A stretch of DNA of 64,000 nt, taken from NCBI GenBank assembly GCA_040007355.1, contig JBDTVE010000251.1:37284-101283 (forward strand), written 5' to 3'. Of the stretch, positions 63,848 to 64,000 are shown in pieces. Numbering within the stretch: the stretch's first letter is position 1; each line of letters begins with the position of its first letter. The DNA is from JACMLD01 sp040007355. Lineage in GTDB: Bacteria > Bacteroidota > Bacteroidia > Chitinophagales > Chitinophagaceae. A program made the position numbers and the translations under genes. The notes under the pieces are model-generated. The model was not told where the DNA came from and did no database searches. It worked only from the letters and a program-made list of their open reading frames with translations.

Positions 63848-64000
63848 GTTTCACCTTCAAGCGCCGGGCGCACGCTTTCCTGGTTTCTGAACATGGGAAG
63901 CCTGGTGCTTTTAGGTTTGGGCGTATTGTTTTATATTGGCGTCGTTATTTGCAGGCATCGTTAAAACAAGCTACATGTTACCCTTGAAAAAAAAGCAACT

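Noticed and set aside
63902..64000. Very short frame after dnaJ and a possible new gene starting at 63975
   Set aside because: The first would be only about 23 residues, and too few codons of the second are inside the window to judge.
1..64000. tRNA genes, riboswitches, CRISPR arrays, prophage or integrase genes
   Set aside because: Read-through by eye found no cloverleaf with TTCRA loop, no regular repeat-spacer array and no phage or integrase genes; a covariance-model search would be needed for a firm negative.

Overview
The window is a stretch of a Bacteroidota chromosome, most likely from the family Chitinophagaceae. The evidence is three large secreted proteins ending in type B T9SS (gliding-motility-type) sorting domains, a T9SS type A sorting domain, a PorP/SprF homologue, FG-GAP/VCBS lipoproteins, a DUF2795 protein, a Bacteroidota-style FabI, and many upstream sequences matching the Bacteroidota promoter (TTTG at about -33, TAnnTTTG at about -7). 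No tRNA, rRNA, CRISPR array or prophage was found. One RAYT-type (REP-associated tyrosine) transposase gene is present.

Layout. Positions 1-8740 hold a partial DUF5916 protein, an S24-type repressor with alternating operator-like half sites, surE with a small membrane partner, a 1.2-kb stretch without intact genes, a secreted CocE/NonD hydrolase, a GNAT acetyltransferase, citrate synthase and a YceI protein. Positions about 9000-19400 form a carbohydrate island on the minus strand: a 1135-residue VCBS lipoprotein, a DUF1080 (3-keto-disaccharide hydrolase family) protein, a GMC oxidoreductase and a secreted GH2 beta-galactosidase. The island is littered with dead genes: a doubly deleted VCBS paralogue, the tail of what looks like a GH35 enzyme, and the C-terminal half of an AraC regulator.

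Positions 19500-31900 carry queE, a PorE-like TPR/PD40/OmpA protein, dprA, guaB, a DUF4105 membrane protein overlapping an alpha/beta hydrolase, a first T9SS type B protein, an SDR, a small secreted protein and a DUF922 putative metalloprotease. Positions 32000-49040 are mostly housekeeping: RAYT transposase, deoxynucleoside kinase, trpS, gatC, two lone ABC ATPases (the second LolD-like), a cobalamin adenosyltransferase, a DUF2795 protein with chained promoters, fabI, recN, a zinc-ribbon coiled coil, a Nif3-like protein, a secreted beta-propeller, a TonB-plug protein and an M32 carboxypeptidase.

Positions 49244-59594 hold two giant tandem PKD-repeat proteins (1600 and 1459 residues) followed by their likely outer-membrane partner PorP/SprF. 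The window closes with a peroxiredoxin, a miniature protein that is little more than a signal peptide plus a T9SS sorting domain, an RlmI-like methyltransferase, and grpE-dnaJ.

The most unusual signals are the chained promoters before the DUF2795 gene, REP-like palindromes translated in frame inside the RAYT transposase, -7 boxes so close to start codons that leaderless mRNAs are implied, the miniature sorting-domain protein, and the clustered gene decay around the 3-ketoglycoside genes.
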